From OPU3-GD-OMZ sp964515235 (GTDB lineage Bacteria > Pseudomonadota > Gammaproteobacteria > Methylococcales > Methylomonadaceae): a DNA stretch of 64,000 nucleotides. Each line of letters begins with the position of its first letter. Position 1 is the first letter of the stretch. The translations under genes were made by a program, and so were the position numbers. This document shows positions 36,251 through 45,592 of the stretch, piece by piece. Location: contig CAZEVO010000002.1 in NCBI GenBank assembly GCA_964515235.1, positions 1 to 64,000 on the forward strand, written 5' to 3'. Under the pieces are notes generated by a model. It worked only from the letters and a program-made list of their open reading frames with translations, did not search any database and was not told where the DNA came from.

Positions 36251-39200
36251 TTATTTCTGTCTTTCGAGCTCAATGTTAATTCCCAAAGATCGAATCTCTT
36301 TAACTAATACGTTAAATGATTCAGGCATCCCGGCATCCATATCATGCTTACCATCGACAATATTTTTATACATTCTTGTTCTCCCACTAACATCATCTGA
36401 CTTAACAGTTAACATTTCCTGCAAGGTATAAGCAGCACCATAAGCCTCAAGTGCCCATACTTCCATTTCTCCAAAACGTTGACCTCCAAATTGCGCCTTA
36501 CCACCCAACGGCTGCTGCGTCACAAGACTATACGGCCCGGTTGATCTTGCATGCATTTTGTCATCAACCAAATGATTCAATTTCAACATATACATATAAC
36601 CGACAGTAACTTCACGCTCAAATTTATCACCGGTCAACCCATCGAATAACGTTGCCTGCCCATGTTCTGGTAAATCAGCTAACTTCAACATGGACCTGAT
36701 ATCATCCTCAGACGCACCATCAAAAACAGGTGATGCCATCGGAACACCTCCGGTCAAATTGGCTGCCATTTCCATTATTTCTTTATCAGAAAAGTTATCT
36801 AGATCTTCTTCTCGACCGCTAGTGTTATAAATACGCCCCAAGTAGTCTCTGATATCTTGTATTTTAGCTTGAGCCCGAATCATCTCATCAATCTTAAACC
36901 CGAGCCCCTTAGCAGCCCACCCTAAATGCGTTTCTAGGACCTGGCCAACATTCATCCGTGAGGGCACACCCAATGGATTTAACAAAATATCAACTGGTCG
37001 ACCATCAGCGGTATAAGGCATGTCTTCAACCGGAACGATTTGAGAAATAACCCCCTTATTACCGTGGCGGCCAGCCATTTTATCCCCAGGCTGAATTCGT
37101 CTTTTAACGGCCAAGTGAACCTTAACCATTTTTATAACACCGGGTGCTAAGTCATCACCCATTGTGATTTTATTCCGCTTAATTTCAAGTTGCTTGTCAA
37201 ACTCTTTACGTAATTGCTCAATTTGCACTGTAATCGCTTCTAATTGAACATTAAGATCTTCATTGGTTGTCGTAATAGTTAACCATTTTTTCTGCTCCAT
37301 TCCCTGTAATACTTCAGCAGTGATCTCTTTACTCTTTTTAAAACCTAACATCGATGATTCCATCGATTCGCCCAACAACAACTTTTCTACACGGCTGTAA
37401 ATATCTTGCTCAAGAATAAATCGACGGTCATCAAAATCTTTTTTAGCTAGTTTTATTTCGTCTTCTTCTATAGACAGGGCTCTAGCATCCTTTTGAACGC
37501 CTTCACGAGTAAAGACCTGAACATCAATAACATGACCATCCATACCATTAGGTACACGCAATGAAGTATCTTTAACGTCTGCCGCTTTTTCTCCAAAAAT
37601 GGCACGTAACAATTTCTCTTCTGGTGTCAGTTGACTTTCACCTTTCGGCGTCACCTTACCCACCAATATGTCACCACCCTTGACTTCAGCACCAACAAAG
37701 ACAATGCCAGACTCATCTAATTTGGATAGTGCCTCTTCACTCACGTTAGGAATATCTGCTGTAATCTCTTCAGGGCTTTGCTTGGTATCCCGGGCGACAC
37801 AAGTTTTTTCTTCGATATGAATCGTCGTAAAACGATCTTCTTTCACTACTTGTTCGGAAACCAAAATAGAATCTTCAAAGTTATACCCATTCCAAGGCAT
37901 AAAAGCGATCAGCATGTTTTGACCTAAGGCCAACTCACCAATATCTGTCGAGGGCCCATCAGCTAAAATATCTCCTGCCTTAACCGTATCAGCCAATTTA
38001 ACTAATGGCTTTTGATTAATACATGTGTTTTGATTCGAACGGGTATATTTAATCAGGTTATAAATATCTACCCCTGATTCTCCAGCCTCAGTTTCTGAAT
38101 CATCAACACGTACAACAATTCGAGCAGCATCCACTTTCTCAATCACACCACTACGTTTAGCAACCACGGTTACACCTGAATCTTTAGCTACAGTTCGCTC
38201 CATCCCCGTACCAACTAATGGTTTCTCAGCAATCAAGGTCGGAACAGCTTGACGCTGCATATTCGATCCCATTAATGCTCTGTTGGCATCATCATGCTCA
38301 AGAAAAGGAATAATTGATGCTGCTACCGATACAATTTGCTTTGAAGATACATCCATATATTGCACATCTTCTGATGCTGCTAATTGAAATTCATCCTTGT
38401 AGCGACAAGAAACTAGGCCCTGAACCAATTGATTGTTAACATCAACTGCCACACTAGCCTGAGCAATTATGTATTCCCCTTCCTCAATGGCAGATAAGTA
38501 ATCGACCTGATTAGTTACTTTACCATCAACTACTTTACGATATGGCGTTTCTAGAAAACCATACTTATTTGTTCTAGCATAAACAGCTAAAGAGTTAATC
38601 AACCCAATATTCGGCCCCTCGGGCGTTTCAATCGGACAAACACGACCATAATGCGTGGTATGTACATCTCGAACCTCAAAACCGGCTCGTTCTCGCGCTA
38701 GTCCTCCAGGCCCTAAAGCAGAAACCCGTCGTTTATGTGTAACCTGCGATAATGGATTATTCTGATCCATAAATTGCGATAACTGGCTAGATCCAAAAAA
38801 TTCTTTAACCGCTGCTGATACTGGCTTAGCATTAATAATTTCCTGAGGCATTAAACCTTCAGAGTCAGCCAGAGTTAATCGTTCTCTAACAGCTCTTTCA
38901 ACACGAACCAAACCAACTCGAAATTGATTTTCAATCATTTCCCCAACCGAACGAACCCGTCGATTACCCAAATGATCGATATCGTCAATATTCAAATTAC
39001 CATTGCGAATATCAATTAACTCTTTCAGTACATCAATGATGTCATCTTTTGTTAATGCTCCCTCTCCAACAATTTCTTTACGCCCTAGGCGTCGATTAAA
39101 TTTCATTCTACCAACAGCAGACAAATCGTATCGATCGGAACTAAAAAACAAATTATTAAATAACTTTTCTGCCGCATCTTCAGTCGGCGGCTCACCCGGA

Positions 39201-40330
39201 CGCATCATCCGATATATTTCAATTAATGCTTCAATCCTATTACTGGTATTATCAATTTTCATGGCATTGGACATATATGGCCCTCTGTCAAGTTCATTGA
39301 CAAACAGGGTTTCAATATCATTAATACCACCAGCTTGAATCGCTGTTAATAATTCATCCGTAATTTCCGCATTAACTTCTGCAACTATTTCACCAGTAGA
39401 CTCATCGATCAAATTATTAGCTAATACTTTTCCAAACAAATAGTCTCTTGGAACCTCAATCTGCTCCACTCCAGCTTTGGTCATTTGGCGAATATGTTTG
39501 GCTGTAACACGCCGCCCTTCCTCAACATAAACAGTTCCTTCATGGGCGATATCAAATGTCGCGATATCACCTCTTAAACGCTCAGGAATAATGTCAAACA
39601 AATAACGGTCATCAGACAATCTGAATTTATTAGTTTCATAAAATAAAGAAATAATTTCTTCATTATTGTATGAAAGCGCTTTTAGTAAAATAGTTGCTGG
39701 AATCTTACGTCGTCTGTCGATTCTGACAAACAAGGTATCTTTATGATCAAATTCAAAATCTAACCAAGATCCACGATAAGGAATAACGCGTGCATTGAAT
39801 AGTAATTTTCCAGAAGAATGCGTTTTACCTTTATCATGATCAAAAAACACACCAGGGGAACGATGTAATTGTGAAACAATTACACGCTCAGTACCATTAA
39901 TAACGAAAGTACCATTATCCGTCATCAAGGGTAACTCACCCATATAAACTTCTTGTTCTCGTACATCTTTAACTGCCTTAGCAGACAATGGTGATTCTTT
40001 GTCGTAAATCACTAGACGGACTAAAACACGTAACGGTGCTGCATATGTCACACCGCGCTGCTGACACTCCCGAACATCAAATACAGGTTCACCTAATCGG
40101 TAACTCACATATTCCAGAACAGCATATCCGGAGTGACTTACAATTGGAAAAACAGTTGTAAAGGCTGCATGCAACCCTAACTCTTCCCGAGTTTCAGGGG
40201 ATTGACCTGACTGTAAAAAATTAGCGTATGAATCAATTTGTGTGGCAAGAAGATAAGGGACATCAATAACCTCTGAGGCCTTGCCAAAATTATTACGGAT
40301 TCGTTTTTTCTCGGTAAAAGAGTAGACCAT
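36251..40330 (-). CDS. rpoB: RNA polymerase beta subunit
   Basis: 1359 aa from the ATG at 40330, which gives the standard MVYSFTEKKRIRNNFGK start; an ATG-less extension of six codons upstream is open but not conserved. The rifampicin region SQLSQFMDQNNPLSQVTHKRR looks wild-type. Catalytic-side motifs GHKLDDK-like segment seen as NHLVDDKMHARSTGPYS near the C-terminus. Forms the RNA polymerase core with RpoC. Confidence 0.98.
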   Translation of the reverse strand: MVYSFTEKKRIRNNFGKASEVIDVPYLLATQIDSYANFLQSGQSPETREELGLHAAFTTVFPIVSHSGYAVLEYVSYRLGEPVFDVRECQQRGVTYAAPLRVLVRLVIYDKESPLSAKAVKDVREQEVYMGELPLMTDNGTFVINGTERVIVSQLHRSPGVFFDHDKGKTHSSGKLLFNARVIPYRGSWLDFEFDHKDTLFVRIDRRRKIPATILLKALSYNNEEIISLFYETNKFRLSDDRYLFDIIPERLRGDIATFDIAHEGTVYVEEGRRVTAKHIRQMTKAGVEQIEVPRDYLFGKVLANNLIDESTGEIVAEVNAEITDELLTAIQAGGINDIETLFVNELDRGPYMSNAMKIDNTSNRIEALIEIYRMMRPGEPPTEDAAEKLFNNLFFSSDRYDLSAVGRMKFNRRLGRKEIVGEGALTKDDIIDVLKELIDIRNGNLNIDDIDHLGNRRVRSVGEMIENQFRVGLVRVERAVRERLTLADSEGLMPQEIINAKPVSAAVKEFFGSSQLSQFMDQNNPLSQVTHKRRVSALGPGGLARERAGFEVRDVHTTHYGRVCPIETPEGPNIGLINSLAVYARTNKYGFLETPYRKVVDGKVTNQVDYLSAIEEGEYIIAQASVAVDVNNQLVQGLVSCRYKDEFQLAASEDVQYMDVSSKQIVSVAASIIPFLEHDDANRALMGSNMQRQAVPTLIAEKPLVGTGMERTVAKDSGVTVVAKRSGVIEKVDAARIVVRVDDSETEAGESGVDIYNLIKYTRSNQNTCINQKPLVKLADTVKAGDILADGPSTDIGELALGQNMLIAFMPWNGYNFEDSILVSEQVVKEDRFTTIHIEEKTCVARDTKQSPEEITADIPNVSEEALSKLDESGIVFVGAEVKGGDILVGKVTPKGESQLTPEEKLLRAIFGEKAADVKDTSLRVPNGMDGHVIDVQVFTREGVQKDARALSIEEDEIKLAKKDFDDRRFILEQDIYSRVEKLLLGESMESSMLGFKKSKEITAEVLQGMEQKKWLTITTTNEDLNVQLEAITVQIEQLRKEFDKQLEIKRNKITMGDDLAPGVIKMVKVHLAVKRRIQPGDKMAGRHGNKGVISQIVPVEDMPYTADGRPVDILLNPLGVPSRMNVGQVLETHLGWAAKGLGFKIDEMIRAQAKIQDIRDYLGRIYNTSGREEDLDNFSDKEIMEMAANLTGGVPMASPVFDGASEDDIRSMLKLADLPEHGQATLFDGLTGDKFEREVTVGYMYMLKLNHLVDDKMHARSTGPYSLVTQQPLGGKAQFGGQRFGEMEVWALEAYGAAYTLQEMLTVKSDDVSGRTRMYKNIVDGKHDMDAGMPESFNVLVKEIRSLGINIELERQK

Positions 40331-40387
40331 AGTGCATATTTCCTTCAACGTAAAGAACGGTACTTCTGATTAGCTTACACAAACAGT

Positions 40388-40416
40388 AAAAGGCCGGTGA
40401 CTATAAGTCACCAGCC
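40388..40416 (-). terminator. attenuator hairpin between rplL and rpoB
   Basis: 11-base-pair stem with TAT loop (40392-40416; one G-U pair) followed by TTTT on the minus strand. It lies between the rplL stop and the rpoB start, matching the partial terminator known at this junction in E. coli that lowers rpoBC expression relative to rplJL. Confidence 0.75.
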
Positions 40417-40461
40417 AGATACCTATAATAGGCTATGCCTAATTAACAGAACAGAAATTAA

Positions 40462-40836
40462 CTATTTAATTTCTACTGAAGCTCCTGCTTCTTCTAACTG
40501 TTTTTTAACTTCTTCAGCTTCTGCTTTACTAACGCCTTCTTTTACTGTTGAAGGTACACCTTCAACTTCAGCTTTAGCTTCTTTCAATCCTAGACCAGTT
40601 ATACCACGTACTGCTTTAATAACTGCAACTTTATTTGAACCTTGGCCTGTTAAAACCACATCAAACTCTGTTTGTTCTTCAGCTGCAGCGCCATCAGCAG
40701 CAGCAGCAGGAGCAGCAGCCACAGCAGCTGCAGCAGAAACACCAAATTTTTCTTCCATTGCTGAAATCAGATCAACGACTTCCATAACGCTCATGTTTGA
40801 AATCGCTTCCAAGATATCTTCTTGTGAAAGTGCCAT
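40462..40836 (-). CDS. rplL: ribosomal protein L7/L12
   Basis: 124 aa. N-terminal dimer domain, an Ala-rich hinge (AAAAVAAAPAAAADGAAAEE, about 35-54) and C-terminal factor-binding domain with GLGLKEAKAEVEGVPSTVKEGVSKAEAEE. Forms the flexible stalk that recruits EF-Tu and EF-G, with L10. 49 bases after rplJ. Confidence 0.98.
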   Translation of the reverse strand: MALSQEDILEAISNMSVMEVVDLISAMEEKFGVSAAAAVAAAPAAAADGAAAEEQTEFDVVLTGQGSNKVAVIKAVRGITGLGLKEAKAEVEGVPSTVKEGVSKAEAEEVKKQLEEAGASVEIK

Positions 40837-40885
40837 AATTTTTTTCCTCTATATTTTCGTTTCGTTTGTTACATGTGAAAGAGAC

Positions 40886-41413
40886 TTACGCCGCTTCTTT
40901 CTGATCTTTTACCGCTGCAACAGTACGTGTTAACTTAGCATGTGGTTCCGCTAAAGTACGGACAAATTTCTCTACTGGAGCTTTCATCAGAGCCATTAAC
41001 ATACTTATAGCCTGATCACGCGTAGGTAGAGATGCTAAACGCTTCAATTCAGATGCATCATATAACTGACCACCGATTGAAACTAATTTAGTCACTAATT
41101 TATCGTGTTCTTTTGCAAATTCATTGATTACACGTGCAGCTGAACCAGGATCTTCCATTGAAAAAGCAAAAATAAGAGGACCGGTCATCCCCTCTTTCAT
41201 GCATTCAAACTCTGTTCCTTCAACAGCACGTCGTGCCAACGTATTTTTTACCACCCGCAGATAAACACCTGACTCGCGTGCAACTCGACGTAACTCTGTT
41301 ACTTCTGTTACCGTTAAACCACGGTATTCAGCAGCAATTGCCGAGTGCGCGTCAGCGGCGATAGCAGCAACCTCTTCGACGACAAGTTTTTTGTCATCTA
41401 GTCTTAATGCCAC
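40886..41413 (-). CDS. rplJ: ribosomal protein L10
   Basis: 175 aa. VAAIAADAHSAIAAEYRGLTVTE start; RVVKNTLARRAVEGTEFE near residue 54; C-terminal helix that holds L7/L12 dimers. Base of the ribosomal stalk; also the repressor of its own operon in relatives. Start preceded by a strong GGAGG, placed at the end of a structured leader. Confidence 0.98.
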   Translation of the reverse strand: MALRLDDKKLVVEEVAAIAADAHSAIAAEYRGLTVTEVTELRRVARESGVYLRVVKNTLARRAVEGTEFECMKEGMTGPLIFAFSMEDPGSAARVINEFAKEHDKLVTKLVSIGGQLYDASELKRLASLPTRDQAISMLMALMKAPVEKFVRTLAEPHAKLTRTVAAVKDQKEAA

Positions 41414-41433
41414 AATTTACCTCCGAAATTCTT

Positions 41434-41645
41434 CTGGTAATCACCAGATTTTCATTACACACCATTAGTTAGATTTCCTACCTAATAATGCAACCTAACA
41501 GTTACTTTCACTGATTATTCAGCTCCAGACACCATCTACGCAGGATAACTATTATTCTGTTAATTATGCTTACGCACCTACGGTCTTTGACGATTACCGA
41601 AACCGGTAACCCAAAGTCTTTATTAAGAACCTAACGCGTTCTTAA
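41434..41645 (-). promoter_or_regulatory. L10 leader (autoregulatory mRNA region before rplJ)
   Basis: The 235-base gap between rplA and rplJ holds, on the minus strand, a TAAGAAC/GTTCTTA hairpin (41624-41644), a longer stem with CTTTG/CAAAG and TTACCG/CGGTAA, and CCTGCGTAGATGGTGTC (41525-41541), almost the E. coli L10-binding segment. This should be the site where the L10-L12 complex blocks rplJL translation. Confidence 0.75.
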
Positions 41646-41648
41646 AAA

Positions 41649-42344
41649 CTATTCACCAATACTAGCTTTATCAATTAACAATCCCGGACCCATTGTTGAT
41701 GACAAGGTTATTTTCTTCAAATAAATACCTTTTGCAGAGCTAGGCTTGCCTTTTTTTAAGTCAGCAATTAAAGCTTGTAAATTTTGCTGAATTGCATTGC
41801 CGTCAAAACTAACCTTACCAACAGAGCAATGTATAATACCGGCCTTATCCGTACGGTAACGAACCTGACCAGATTTCGCATTCTTAACAGCTTGCGCAAC
41901 ATCTGGAGTCACAGTCCCAACCTTTGGATTAGGCATCAGACCACGTGGACCTAAAATCTGTCCTAACTGACCTACAACACGCATGGCATCAGGGGAGGCA
42001 ATCACCACATCAAAATCCATAACGCCTTTTTTAACTTCAGCCGCTAAATCGTCCATTCCGACAATATCAGCACCCGCAGCTTTTGCAATATCTGCATTTT
42101 CACCTTGCGTAAACACCGCAACACGAACAGTTTTTCCCGTACCATTTGGCAACACCGTTGCACCACGGACATTCTGATCAGATTTACGCGCATCAACACC
42201 TAAGTTGACACTGACGTCAACTGACTCATTAAAATTTGACAACGCTATATCCTTGAGGACACTCATTGCATCATCAATAGAATAAGCTTTATTGAAGTCG
42301 ACTTTTTCCTGAATGACTTTAGCACGTTTAGTTAATTTAGCCAT
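41649..42344 (-). CDS. rplA: ribosomal protein L1
   Basis: 231 aa from the ATG at 42344, giving MAKLTKRAKVIQEKVD; an upstream open start adds six odd residues that overlap rplK. GGAGGG lies 8 bases before this ATG. Signature ILGPRGLMPNPKVGTVT near residue 128. Mobile L1 stalk protein; represses the rplKA mRNA in E. coli. Starts one base after the rplK stop. Confidence 0.98.
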   Translation of the reverse strand: MAKLTKRAKVIQEKVDFNKAYSIDDAMSVLKDIALSNFNESVDVSVNLGVDARKSDQNVRGATVLPNGTGKTVRVAVFTQGENADIAKAAGADIVGMDDLAAEVKKGVMDFDVVIASPDAMRVVGQLGQILGPRGLMPNPKVGTVTPDVAQAVKNAKSGQVRYRTDKAGIIHCSVGKVSFDGNAIQQNLQALIADLKKGKPSSAKGIYLKKITLSSTMGPGLLIDKASIGE

Positions 42345-42345
42345 T

Positions 42346-42777
42346 TTATAGACCCTCCACATTCAGACCCATACTACGAGCGCTTCCGGCTATCGTTTTA
42401 ACTGCAGCATCTAAATCTGCCGCATTTAAATCAGGCATTTTAGTTTTTGCAATGTCTTCTAATTGCGCACGGGTAACCGTTCCCACCTTATCAATATTAG
42501 GAACCCCACTACCTTTCGCTATACCAGCTGCTTTCTTTAACAAAACTGATGCGGGTGGCGTTTTAGTAACAAAAGTAAAACTACGATCCGCATAAACAGA
42601 GATAATTACCGGGATAGGCATTCCTTTCTCTAATTCCTGAGTCTTAGCATTAAATGCTTTACAAAACTCCATAATATTGACACCATGCTGACCCAGAGCT
42701 GGACCGACTGGTGGACTTGGATTAGCCTCACCCGCTTTTACCTGTAACTTGATATATGCTTCAATTTTTTTAGCCAT
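42346..42777 (-). CDS. rplK: ribosomal protein L11
   Basis: 143 aa. MAKKIEAYIKLQVKAGEANPSPPVGPALGQHGVNIMEFCKAFN-type start with the thiostrepton-site prolines intact. GTPase-centre protein, substrate of PrmA. The 60-base leader has a TACGG-loop-CCGTA hairpin (42812-42824) that could belong to an L1-binding site; that part is weak. Confidence 0.98.
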   Translation of the reverse strand: MAKKIEAYIKLQVKAGEANPSPPVGPALGQHGVNIMEFCKAFNAKTQELEKGMPIPVIISVYADRSFTFVTKTPPASVLLKKAAGIAKGSGVPNIDKVGTVTRAQLEDIAKTKMPDLNAADLDAAVKTIAGSARSMGLNVEGL

Positions 42778-42837
42778 TAGCTATTAACTCCAATATGGGT
42801 ACAAACGCCAATACGGCTCCCCGTAAAAAACAATTTA

Positions 42838-43371
42838 TTAATTTTTCTCAACCTGAGTAAACTCAAGATCAACGGGTGTTGAACGCCCGAAAATCATAAC
42901 GGTCACTGTTAAGCGACTTTTTTCATAATTTACTTCTTCGACAACGCCATCAAAATCTTTAAACGGCCCATCAACAACACGCAAAACCTCACCCACTTCA
43001 AACAATACTTTAGGCTTAGGCTTATTAACACCATCCTCAACACGGTTCAATATCAGATCTGCTTCTGCATCGGTAATTGCCGCGGGTTTATCGGCAGTAC
43101 CACCGATGAAACCTAAAACACGAGGAACATCCCGGACCATATGCCAAGTCAGATCGCTTAATTCCATCTGAACCAAAACATAACCAGGGAAAAATTTTCT
43201 TTCACTCTTACGCTGCTGACCCGAGCGCATTTCAACAACTTCTTCTGTCGGGACAATGATTTTACCAAAATGATCCTGCAGTCCTTCGCGCTCAATGCGT
43301 TCTTCTAATGCCTGACGAACCTTATTCTCATAATTCGAGTAGGCATGAATAACATACCATTTAAGAGCCAT
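42838..43371 (-). CDS. nusG: transcription antitermination factor NusG
   Basis: 177 aa. NGN domain KWYVIHAYSNYENKVRQALEER (about 4-25) and FFPGYVLVQMEL, then KOW domain VGEVLRVVDGPFKDFDGVVEEV (about 124-145). Binds RNA polymerase and links it to Rho or to S10 (rpsJ). One base after secE, the usual pair. Confidence 0.98.
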   Translation of the reverse strand: MALKWYVIHAYSNYENKVRQALEERIEREGLQDHFGKIIVPTEEVVEMRSGQQRKSERKFFPGYVLVQMELSDLTWHMVRDVPRVLGFIGGTADKPAAITDAEADLILNRVEDGVNKPKPKVLFEVGEVLRVVDGPFKDFDGVVEEVNYEKSRLTVTVMIFGRSTPVDLEFTQVEKN

Positions 43372-43372
43372 T

Positions 43373-43750
43373 CTAGCCCCCCTGACCCGTTAAAACCTGA
43401 ACGCCCCAGAACAAAAACATATCAAATAACCACAAGATCAGACCAACAACAAAAACCATTCCGAACACTGTCAATGTAGTCTGAACAGTTTCCTGACGGG
43501 AAGGCCAAACAACCTTCCTAACTTCTTGACGTGCTTCACGAACAAAAGCACTAAAATTACGTCCGGAGGTAGATGTTAATGCCATCAACATAGCCACCAA
43601 AACTACGGCAACCAATCCAAGAACCCGGTAAAGAAACGGGAACTCTGAAAAATAATAAAAACCAGCCAGACCTGCTATCACTAAAGATACAGAGACTACG
43701 AGTTTTATAACATCCATCACAGATGCAGCCGCTTCGGTTTGAGTTGACAT
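43373..43750 (-). CDS. secE: Sec translocase subunit SecE
   Basis: 125 aa with three membrane spans, the long E. coli-like form. Conserved cytoplasmic amphipathic helix and last span: AFVREARQEVRKVVWPSRQETVQTT near residue 69. Clamps SecY. Between tRNA-Trp and nusG. Confidence 0.97.
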   Translation of the reverse strand: MSTQTEAAASVMDVIKLVVSVSLVIAGLAGFYYFSEFPFLYRVLGLVAVVLVAMLMALTSTSGRNFSAFVREARQEVRKVVWPSRQETVQTTLTVFGMVFVVGLILWLFDMFLFWGVQVLTGQGG

Positions 43751-43790
43751 TATTACTCTTTTATTTATATTAAATTTAAAAAAAACAGAA

Positions 43791-43866
43791 TGGCAGGCCA
43801 GGAGGGACTCGAACCCCCAACCTGCGGTTTTGGAGACCGCTGCTCTACCAATTGAGCCACTGACCT
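43791..43866 (-). tRNA. tRNA-Trp (CCA)
   Basis: 76 bases with encoded CCA. Acceptor AGGTCAG pairs CTGGCCT; anticodon loop CTCCAAA; T loop TTCGAGT. Between tufB and secE, as in many gammaproteobacteria. Confidence 0.97.
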
Positions 43867-43890
43867 ACTGCCTACTGCTAATATAACTGC

Positions 43891-43919
43891 GGCAACCCTA
43901 CACCAAAGACTGGGTTACC
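43891..43919 (-). other. hairpin between tufB and tRNA-Trp, possible RNA processing site
   Basis: On the minus strand GGTAACCC and GGGTTGCC can pair over eight positions (one G-U) with a 13-base loop and no T-run after it. Likely an mRNA 3' end or RNase cutting structure that separates tufB mRNA from the tRNA. Confidence 0.45.
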
Positions 43920-43927
43920 ACATATTA

Positions 43928-45118
43928 TCACTCTATAATTTTAGCTACTACGCCCGCACCCACTGTGCGACCACCTTCTCTTACTGCGAAACGCAAACCG
44001 TCTTCCATCGCAATCGGTGCAATCAACTTAACTGTCACTTGCACATTGTCTCCAGGCATTACCATCTCAACACCCTCCGGAAGATCTACCGCTCCTGTTA
44101 CATCTGTCGTTCTAAAGTAAAACTGTGGACGATACCCATTGAAAAATGGCGTATGACGACCACCCTCGTCTTTAGACAGAACATAAATCTCTGCTTCAAA
44201 ATGAGTATGCGGATTAATTGTCTTTGGATGCGCTAACACCTGACCACGATCAACCTCTTCACGCTTCGTACCACGTAATAAAACACCGACGTTATCGCCA
44301 GCCTCACCCTGATCTAACAACTTACGGAACATCTCTACGCCCGTACAAGTCGTTGTTGCTGTTTCTTTAATACCAACAATCTCAATCTCTTCGCCGACTT
44401 TCACTACACCGCGCTCTACACGACCGGTAACAACTGTACCACGTCCTGAAATTGAAAACACATCCTCAATCGGCATCAAAAATGACCCTTCTACTGCTCG
44501 CTCTGGCTCAGGGATATAATCATCCATTGCCGCCACTAACTTCACTACAGATGGCGCACCAATGTCGCTACTATCACCCTCTAATGCTTTCAAGGCCGAA
44601 CCAATAACTACTGGTGTATCGTCTCCTGGGAATTCATACAAATCCAGAAGCTCTCTAACTTCCATTTCTACCAACTCGACCAACTCTTCATCGTCAACCA
44701 TGTCGGCTTTATTCAAAAACACCACAATGTAAGGCACACCTACTTGACGTGCCAATAAGATGTGCTCACGTGTTTGTGGCATCGGACCATCCGCTGCTGA
44801 ACAAACTAATATAGCGCCGTCCATCTGTGCAGCACCCGTAATCATGTTCTTCACATAATCCGCGTGACCCGGGCAGTCAACGTGCGCATAATGGCGGTTA
44901 TCTGACTCATACTCAACATGCGATGTTGCAATCGTAATACCGCGCTCACGTTCTTCTGGAGCATTGTCAATATCTGCAAAATCTTTTGCCTCGCCACCTT
45001 GGACCTCAGCCATCACTTTCGTAATCGCAGCTGTCAGGGTCGTCTTACCATGATCAACGTGGCCAATCGTGCCTACGTTAACATGGGGTTTGGTACGTTC
45101 AAATTTTTCTTTAGCCAT
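43928..45118 (-). CDS. tufB: elongation factor Tu, copy 2
   Basis: 396 aa from the ATG at 45118; the open frame continues upstream through tRNA-Thr but that part is not protein. The sequence reads the same as copy 1 along all 1191 bases while both flanks differ, as expected from gene conversion. It lies in the tRNA-Tyr-Gly-Thr-tufB-tRNA-Trp transcript, the classic tufB setting. Confidence 0.98.
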   Translation of the reverse strand: MAKEKFERTKPHVNVGTIGHVDHGKTTLTAAITKVMAEVQGGEAKDFADIDNAPEERERGITIATSHVEYESDNRHYAHVDCPGHADYVKNMITGAAQMDGAILVCSAADGPMPQTREHILLARQVGVPYIVVFLNKADMVDDEELVELVEMEVRELLDLYEFPGDDTPVVIGSALKALEGDSSDIGAPSVVKLVAAMDDYIPEPERAVEGSFLMPIEDVFSISGRGTVVTGRVERGVVKVGEEIEIVGIKETATTTCTGVEMFRKLLDQGEAGDNVGVLLRGTKREEVDRGQVLAHPKTINPHTHFEAEIYVLSKDEGGRHTPFFNGYRPQFYFRTTDVTGAVDLPEGVEMVMPGDNVQVTVKLIAPIAMEDGLRFAVREGGRTVGAGVVAKIIE

Positions 45119-45166
45119 CTTACTAACCTCTACAAAACCTAAATATAAATTGTTAAATAAAATTCT

Positions 45167-45241
<75 letters not shown>

Positions 45242-45288
45242 CAAAATCAACCCAACTTAACTACTAAACCAACACAGCCAACCGATTA

Positions 45289-45362
45289 TGGAGCGGGTGA
45301 TGGGAATCGAACCCACGTGATCAGCTTGGAAGGCTGGAGTTCTACCATTGAACTACACCCGC
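45289..45362 (-). tRNA. tRNA-Gly (TCC)
   Basis: 74 bases with encoded CCA. Acceptor GCGGGTG/CACCCGC, anticodon loop CTTCCAA. The first pair of the anticodon stem is C27-A43, a mismatch where relatives have T-A; the other four pairs are sound. Confidence 0.95.
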
Positions 45363-45390
45363 GTTTAATCTTATTTGCTTAGTGATAGCA

Positions 45391-45475
45391 TGGTGGAGGG
45401 GGGAGGATTCGAACCTCCGAAGGCGGAGCCGTCAGATTTACAGTCTGATCCCTTTGGCCACTCGGGAACCCCTCC
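45391..45475 (-). tRNA. tRNA-Tyr (GTA)
   Basis: 85 bases with encoded CCA and a long variable arm (class II). Acceptor GGAGGGG/CCCCTCC, anticodon loop CTGTAAA-type, T loop TTCGAAT. First gene of the tRNA-tufB transcript, about 10 bases after its predicted start. Confidence 0.97.
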
Positions 45476-45491
45476 AGTACAAAAGTCCGAC

Positions 45492-45520
45492 ATTTTGCTC
45501 TAATTGGAGCAAACTGTCAA
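45492..45520 (-). promoter_or_regulatory. promoter of tRNA-Tyr-Gly-Thr-tufB with internal palindrome
   Basis: Minus strand: perfect TTGACA (45515-45520), 17-base spacer, CAAAAT (45492-45497), then a G/C-containing start region. A perfect inverted repeat, TTTGCTC-N6-GAGCAAA (45494-45513), fills the spacer and enters the -10. Confidence 0.75.
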
Positions 45521-45592
45521 TCATTTTCGGCCATTAAACATAACTAATCTACTTCCTTAATAATAAGGCGGTAGTAATCTAACCTAAATCAA

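Noticed and set aside
42812..42824. rplK leader hairpin as a definite L1-binding site
   Set aside because: Only a 5-base-pair stem; kept as a remark under rplK.
27457..45118. Repeat of tuf as an assembly artefact
   Set aside because: The flanks differ and each copy sits in its own classic neighbourhood, so both are real.
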